A stretch of 10,128 nucleotides of DNA from CAYPYI01 sp964415085 (lineage in GTDB: Bacteria > Bacillota > Clostridia > Tissierellales > Tissierellaceae). Position 1 is the first letter of the stretch. Every line of letters begins with the position of its first letter. Below are positions 6,717 to 10,128 of this stretch, piece by piece. The stretch lies in the NCBI GenBank assembly GCA_964415085.1, contig CAYPYI010000052.1:1-10128 (forward strand), in the 5' to 3' direction. Below the pieces are notes generated by a model, which saw nothing but the letters and a program-made list of their open reading frames with translations, ran no database searches and had not been told where the DNA came from. The translations under genes were made by a program, and so were the position numbers.

Positions 6717-8429
6717 ATGAAACATAAAAAGAAATACAAGTTATTATTCCTTCTTCTAATAATATTAATAGGACTTCATTCATGTAGTTCTAAGATCAAT
6801 AAAGAAGAACAAAATGATGAAAAAGAAATTGTAAGGTATAAACTTGAACCAGAATATGGTGGTAAAGTTGTGCTACCTCTTACAAATTTTAGAACATTAA
6901 ACCCTCTTTTAGTAGAAAACTCATACTACTATCATTTTAGTAAACTGATTTTTGAACCCTTATTTGAATTTTCTGAAGATTTATCACCAGAAGCTATACT
7001 AGTAGATGATTATTCTATTAGTGCAGATGGTAAAACAATAAATATAAAATTGAAAGATAGTATACTTTGGCATGATAATACTACTCTATCAACAGAAGAT
7101 GTAGGTTTTACAATAGATGTAATAAAAAGTATAAACCAAGAAGGGACTTATGGAAAGATATTTAATGAAAGTTTAGGAGTGTATAACAGTTTTAATTTAA
7201 ACACTTCCATAGGCTACAAGATAGTTGATCAGTTACAAATGGAAATAATTTTTGATAATGCCTATTCAAATAAGCTAGACTTATTAACTTTTCCCATTAT
7301 ACCTAAACATATATTTTCTGATATAAGTGATGCTAAGAAAATAGAAAACTATATACCAGTTGGAACAGGACCTTTTAAATATAAAAATTATGATAAGTTT
7401 AAGAGTTTATCCTTAGAAGCTAATGATAATTATTGGAAAGGTAGACCATATATAGATGAAGTTATAGGAAAAGTATTAGACGATGAAAAATTAGTTCAAA
7501 TAGGATTTGATACAGGACAAATAAATATTGCTCCAGCGAGTGGAGTCGATTGGCATAAATTTAAAGATAGCCAAGATGTATATGCTTACGAGTATTTATC
7601 TAATAGTTATGAGTTTTTAGGGTTTAATTTTGATAAAAATATCTTCCAAGATGAAAAGGGCCAAAACTTAAGAAAGGCTATTAATTATGGAATAGATAGA
7701 ATGGATATAATACAAAGAGTATATTTAGGACATGGTATACAAACTGATGTGCCTACATTTCCAGACTCATATTTATCATCAGTTAACAGTAGCAGCTACG
7801 GATATAATAAAGATAGAGCAGTTGAAATTTTAAATGAACTTGGATATAAGGATTATAATGAAAATGGATTTTTAATTAATGAGAACAATGAAACCATATC
7901 CTTTAACATATTAACAAATAGAACCAACATCTTAAGGCAAAGAACTGCCGAAATAATAGTAGAGTATTTAATAGATTTAGGTTTAGATGTAAAACTAGAA
8001 GATGAGATTATGCCAGAAGGAGCAAGTGAAGAAGAAATAGCTTATAATGAATGGTTATATATAGAAGATAGGATTATTAATGGAAACTTTGATGTAGTAT
8101 TAACTGGTTGGAGTTTATCGCCAGTAGTAGAATATACTCCCTTATTTCATAGCAATAGTATTGGGAAAAGAACAAATTTTATAAAATTTAGTAGTGGGAA
8201 ATTTAATGAAATTTTAGAAAATAACTTTATAAGTATAGATATACAAGATAAAATTGATAAACATGAGATTTTTGAAGAATATTTTACAGATGTATTACCT
8301 TATGTAAGTATACTCTACAGAAATAATGGACTACTAGTAGATAAAGAAATTAAAGGTGGGCTAGAACCACAGTTTATTAACATGTACAAGGGGTTAAATG
8401 AAGCGTATATAAATGTAAAAACAAAGTAA
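6717..8429 (+). CDS. Oligopeptide-binding lipoprotein, ABC transporter family 5
   Basis: This 570-residue extracytoplasmic binding protein belongs to the DppA/OppA group (SBP_bac_5). A basic N-terminus, a hydrophobic stretch (9-20) and LHSC with Cys23 form a lipoprotein signal; His at the -2 position is unusual but the context is otherwise good. A short acidic and lysine-rich linker follows. Family landmarks are NFRTLNPLL, the segment W118-H119-D120 leading to TEDVGFT, GTGPFKY (216-222), NYWKGRPYIDEV (239-250) and LRKAINYGIDR (318-328). It should be tethered outside the membrane and bind peptides or a similar ligand. No permease or ATPase gene adjoins it, so it must share a transporter encoded elsewhere or act as a sensor. 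AGGAGAG at 6705-6711 precedes the ATG by 5 nt, and the gap to the transglycosylase gene is 23 nt, placing it last in the polA operon. Its ligand is unknown; binding muropeptides is only a guess from its neighbour. Confidence 0.9.
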   Translation: MKHKKKYKLLFLLLIILIGLHSCSSKINKEEQNDEKEIVRYKLEPEYGGKVVLPLTNFRTLNPLLVENSYYYHFSKLIFEPLFEFSEDLSPEAILVDDYSISADGKTINIKLKDSILWHDNTTLSTEDVGFTIDVIKSINQEGTYGKIFNESLGVYNSFNLNTSIGYKIVDQLQMEIIFDNAYSNKLDLLTFPIIPKHIFSDISDAKKIENYIPVGTGPFKYKNYDKFKSLSLEANDNYWKGRPYIDEVIGKVLDDEKLVQIGFDTGQINIAPASGVDWHKFKDSQDVYAYEYLSNSYEFLGFNFDKNIFQDEKGQNLRKAINYGIDRMDIIQRVYLGHGIQTDVPTFPDSYLSSVNSSSYGYNKDRAVEILNELGYKDYNENGFLINENNETISFNILTNRTNILRQRTAEIIVEYLIDLGLDVKLEDEIMPEGASEEEIAYNEWLYIEDRIINGNFDVVLTGWSLSPVVEYTPLFHSNSIGKRTNFIKFSSGKFNEILENNFISIDIQDKIDKHEIFEEYFTDVLPYVSILYRNNGLLVDKEIKGGLEPQFINMYKGLNEAYINVKTK

Positions 8430-8433
8430 GTAC

Positions 8434-8462
8434 TTGAAATAATGTCTAAATATAGATATTAT
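8434..8462 (+). promoter_or_regulatory. Promoter of tRNA-Leu(GAG)
   Basis: TTGAAA at 8434-8439, a 17-nt spacer and TATTAT at 8457-8462 each match the consensus at five of six positions. The start would fall near 8469, giving a leader of about 6 nt before the mature tRNA. It begins only 4 nt after the stop codon of the preceding gene. Confidence 0.75.
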
Positions 8463-8475
8463 TATATATGAGTGT

Positions 8476-8562
8476 GCAGAAGTGGTGGAACTGGCAGACA
8501 CAATAGTTTGAGGGACTATTGCGGATATTAGCATGAGGGTTCAAATCCCTTCTTCTGCACCA
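8476..8562 (+). tRNA. tRNA-Leu (anticodon GAG)
   Basis: This is an 87-nt class II tRNA. The acceptor arms GCAGAAG and CTTCTGC pair fully, followed by discriminator A and an encoded CCA (8560-8562). The D arm shares 19 nt (AGTGGTGGAACTGGCAGAC) with the other tRNA-Leu in the window. The anticodon stem ATAGT/ACTAT encloses TTGAGGG, giving anticodon GAG, which reads CUC and CUU. The variable arm is long but its stem is short, with TGC/GCA as the only clear pairs. The T arm is GAGGGTTCAAATCCCTT with one G-U pair. Confidence 0.96.
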
Positions 8563-8566
8563 GAAA

Positions 8567-8606
8567 AACTTAGTTAAAAATTTTTATTTAACTAAGTTAA
8601 AATTTT
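8567..8606 (+). terminator. Terminator after tRNA-Leu(GAG)
   Basis: The arms AACTTAGTTAAA (8567-8578) and TTTAACTAAGTT (8587-8598) form a 12-bp hairpin with an 8-nt U-rich loop. The downstream run is AAAATTTT, so the U tract is short and offset by four bases, which makes it a weaker terminator than the one after arcC. It is the first terminator-like structure downstream of the polA promoter that I could find, so it may end both the tRNA and the operon transcript. Confidence 0.7.
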
Positions 8607-8627
8607 GACTATAAGCCAATATCAACC

Positions 8628-8656
8628 TATACATTTTTTATTATTAGTGATATAAT
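8628..8656 (+). promoter_or_regulatory. Promoter of the rnf operon
   Basis: TATACA at 8628-8633, a 17-nt spacer and a perfect TATAAT at 8651-8656 with TGA directly before it (extended -10) make a strong promoter. The start should lie near 8663, leaving a leader of about 60 nt before rnfC. I see no clear hairpin or riboswitch in that leader, only several purine-rich stretches. Confidence 0.75.
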
Positions 8657-8707
8657 GATTAATGTTACTAAGGTAGAAGGGCTTTAGAGGAATAAAATAT
8701 AGAATGA

Positions 8708-8764
8708 AGAGGTGGAATTTTAATGGTACTTAATAATCTGACTTTTAAAGGTGGATTTATTATG
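8708..8764 (+). promoter_or_regulatory. Two equally good ribosome binding sites at the rnfC start
   Basis: AGAGGTGG (8708-8715) lies 7 nt before the ATG at 8723. AAAGGTGG (8747-8754) lies 7 nt before an in-frame ATG at 8762. I choose the first start because the residues it adds, MVLNNLTFKGG, match the usual N-terminus of Clostridial RnfC as I remember it. The second site is also the codons for the conserved KGG. Confidence 0.6.
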
Positions 8765-10051
8765 AAGGATCATAAGGAATTAACTAATAACAAGCCAGTT
8801 GAAGTAGCAACTGAGCCAAAAGTAGTTTATATTCCTTTACATCAACATGCGGGTTCAGCATGTAAAGCTTTAGTTAAAGCTAAAGATGAAGTAAAAGTGG
8901 GTCAGAAAATAGGCGATACAGAAGCTTCTAAAGCAGCACCAGTACATTCAAGTGTATCAGGTGTTGTAAAGGGAATAGAGAAAATGTATTCTCATGATGG
9001 TTGGGAAGTAGAATGTGTAGTTATTGAATCAGATGGAAAAAATGAACTACATGAGAGTATTGTTCCTAGAGAAAATACTGACAAATTAACTAAAGAAGAA
9101 ATTGTAAAGATAGTAAGAGAAGCAGGAATAGTAGGTATGGGTGGAGCACAATTCCCTACACATACTAAACTAACAGCTCCAACACAACCAATAGAACATA
9201 TTATATTAAATGGAGCAGAATGTGAGCCATACTTAACTTCAGATCATAGAATAATGTTAGAAAATGCTGAAGATATAGTTGGTGGTTTGGAAATATTATT
9301 AAATTATTTTGAAGGATCTAAAGGTTACATAGGAATTGAAGATAATAAACAAGATGCGATAGATGTTATGGCTAAAGCTGTAAGCGGAAAAAGCAATATG
9401 CAAGTTGCATCACTTAAAACAAAATTCCCTCAAGGCGACTCATATAGAATGGTAGATTCTATAACTAAAAAAGAAGTACCAATGGACGGACGTTGCATGA
9501 ATGTTAATGCAATGGTAAGTAATGTGGGAACAACAGCAGCAATATATCAAGCTGTTAAAAATGGTAAGCCATTATATGAAAGAGTTGTAACGGTAACAGG
9601 AAGAGGAGTTAAAGAACCTAAAAACTTATTAGTTAAAATAGGTACTCCAATAAGAGATTTAATTGAACAATGTGGTGGATTTAGTGCAAATAGTCCAGGA
9701 AAGATTATAGCTGGTGGACCTATGACAGGATATACTCAGTTTACACTTGACACGCCTATTTCCAAAGGTGTAACAGGGATAATTGTATTAACTGAAGAAG
9801 AAGCTAAACCAGAACCAGCATCACCATGTATAAAATGTGGTAAATGTTTAGAAGTATGTCCAACGCACTTAGAACCTCTATTTATTAGTGCTTATGCATT
9901 AAAAGATAGATTTGAAGATGCAGAAAAACTTAATGCATTATCATGTATAGAGTGTGGAAGCTGTTCATATATTTGTCCAGCAAAAAGACCATTAGCAGAG
10001 TCAATTGCGCATAGCAAGAGACAAATAAAAGCAAAAAGAAGAAAATCATAA
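8723..10051 (+). CDS. rnfC: Rnf complex subunit C, NADH-side electron carrier
   Basis: RnfC is the peripheral subunit of the membrane Rnf complex. The complex couples electron flow from reduced ferredoxin to NAD+ with export of Na+ or H+; RnfC carries the NADH/FMN site. The 442 residues have the usual order. First comes an N-terminal lipoyl-like sandwich domain (APVHSSVSGVVKGIE at about 75-89). The NADH/FMN domain follows, with VGMGGAQFPTHTK (137-149) and LNGAECEPYLTSDHR. An SLBB-like region with GGPMTGY comes next, then two 4Fe-4S motifs: C369, C372, C375, C379 and C408, C411, C414, C418. The two final cysteines swap clusters in the ferredoxin manner. The tail is basic (KRQIKAKRRKS). After the start, the GG that is usually followed by IHPPH reads GGFIMKDH, a mild departure. 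It is the first gene of the operon, 18 nt before the next. Confidence 0.97.
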   Translation: MVLNNLTFKGGFIMKDHKELTNNKPVEVATEPKVVYIPLHQHAGSACKALVKAKDEVKVGQKIGDTEASKAAPVHSSVSGVVKGIEKMYSHDGWEVECVVIESDGKNELHESIVPRENTDKLTKEEIVKIVREAGIVGMGGAQFPTHTKLTAPTQPIEHIILNGAECEPYLTSDHRIMLENAEDIVGGLEILLNYFEGSKGYIGIEDNKQDAIDVMAKAVSGKSNMQVASLKTKFPQGDSYRMVDSITKKEVPMDGRCMNVNAMVSNVGTTAAIYQAVKNGKPLYERVVTVTGRGVKEPKNLLVKIGTPIRDLIEQCGGFSANSPGKIIAGGPMTGYTQFTLDTPISKGVTGIIVLTEEEAKPEPASPCIKCGKCLEVCPTHLEPLFISAYALKDRFEDAEKLNALSCIECGSCSYICPAKRPLAESIAHSKRQIKAKRRKS

Positions 10052-10069
10052 TCATAAGGAGGATTAATA

Positions 10070-10128
10070 ATGGCAGAAACAAATTTAAATACTAAGGATG
10101 AAGCAATTACCTTAGATAAAAAATTACT
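10070..10128 (+). CDS. rnfD: Start of the next rnf gene, presumably rnfD (3' partial)
   Basis: Only 19 codons are visible, starting MAETNLNTKDEAITLDKKL at an ATG preceded by AAGGAGG (10056-10062) at 7 nt. This polar head has no recognisable motif. The assignment as RnfD, the membrane subunit with covalently bound FMN, rests on the conserved rnfCDGEAB order in Clostridia and on the 18-nt gap to rnfC. Confidence 0.65.
   Translation, partial: MAETNLNTKDEAITLDKKL

Noticed and set aside
8655..8687. A 10-codon leader peptide frame starting at the ATG at 8655
   Set aside because: The ATG overlaps the -10 box and lies before the predicted transcription start, so it would not be on the mRNA.
8663..8722. 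Riboswitch in the rnf leader
   Set aside because: The leader is only about 60 nt, has no evident stable hairpin and matches no riboswitch core that I recognise.
8704..8733. A 9-codon frame (MKRWNFNGT) overlapping the rnfC start
   Set aside because: The nearest ribosome binding site is about 13 nt away, and the frame is mostly made of the rnfC ribosome binding site. It has no run of regulatory codons.
1..10128. CRISPR arrays, insertion sequences or prophage genes
   Set aside because: No regularly spaced repeats, transposase motifs, terminal inverted repeats or phage structural genes were seen on either strand.

Overview
The window is very AT-rich, with A/T-ending codons, strong Gram-positive ribosome binding sites, encoded tRNA CCA ends and the start of an Rnf operon. 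This points to a low-GC anaerobic Firmicute of the Clostridia. From memory, polA-coaE-lytic transglycosylase-solute-binding protein followed by rnfC resembles Peptostreptococcaceae such as Clostridioides. That placement is an inference and was not checked by any search.

Left part (1-1461): the window opens inside a gene whose last 284 codons are present. It looks like the C-terminal region of a large helicase-type protein. A small class I SAM-dependent methyltransferase follows at once. The pair is probably one transcription unit and is the most accessory-looking part of the window. Next comes a solitary carbamate kinase gene (1590-2510) with its own promoter region, which contains a 15-nt direct repeat carrying two possible -35 boxes. 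A near-perfect bidirectional terminator (2522-2556) separates it from a convergent tRNA-Leu(CAA) on the minus strand (2561-2647).

Middle part (2648-8606): a divergent promoter region serves the tRNA on one side and a four-gene operon on the other. The operon is polA (with a degenerate proofreading domain), coaE (overlapping polA by 14 nt), a membrane-anchored lytic transglycosylase and a lipoprotein of the oligopeptide-binding family. A tRNA-Leu(GAG) with its own promoter lies 46 nt beyond the last gene. I see no terminator between them, so the operon may read through the tRNA to the hairpin at 8567-8606.

Right part (8607-10128): a strong extended -10 promoter precedes rnfC, which is complete, and the first 19 codons of the next gene, presumably rnfD. 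These encode the NADH-facing subunit and a membrane subunit of the Rnf ferredoxin:NAD+ oxidoreductase.

Most of the window is ordinary core metabolism and DNA repair. The parts worth a second look are the helicase/methyltransferase pair at the left edge, the repeated promoter elements before arcC, the transglycosylase/peptide-binding pair behind polA-coaE, and the probable mRNA-tRNA readthrough. I found no CRISPR array, insertion sequence, riboswitch or clearly new system.
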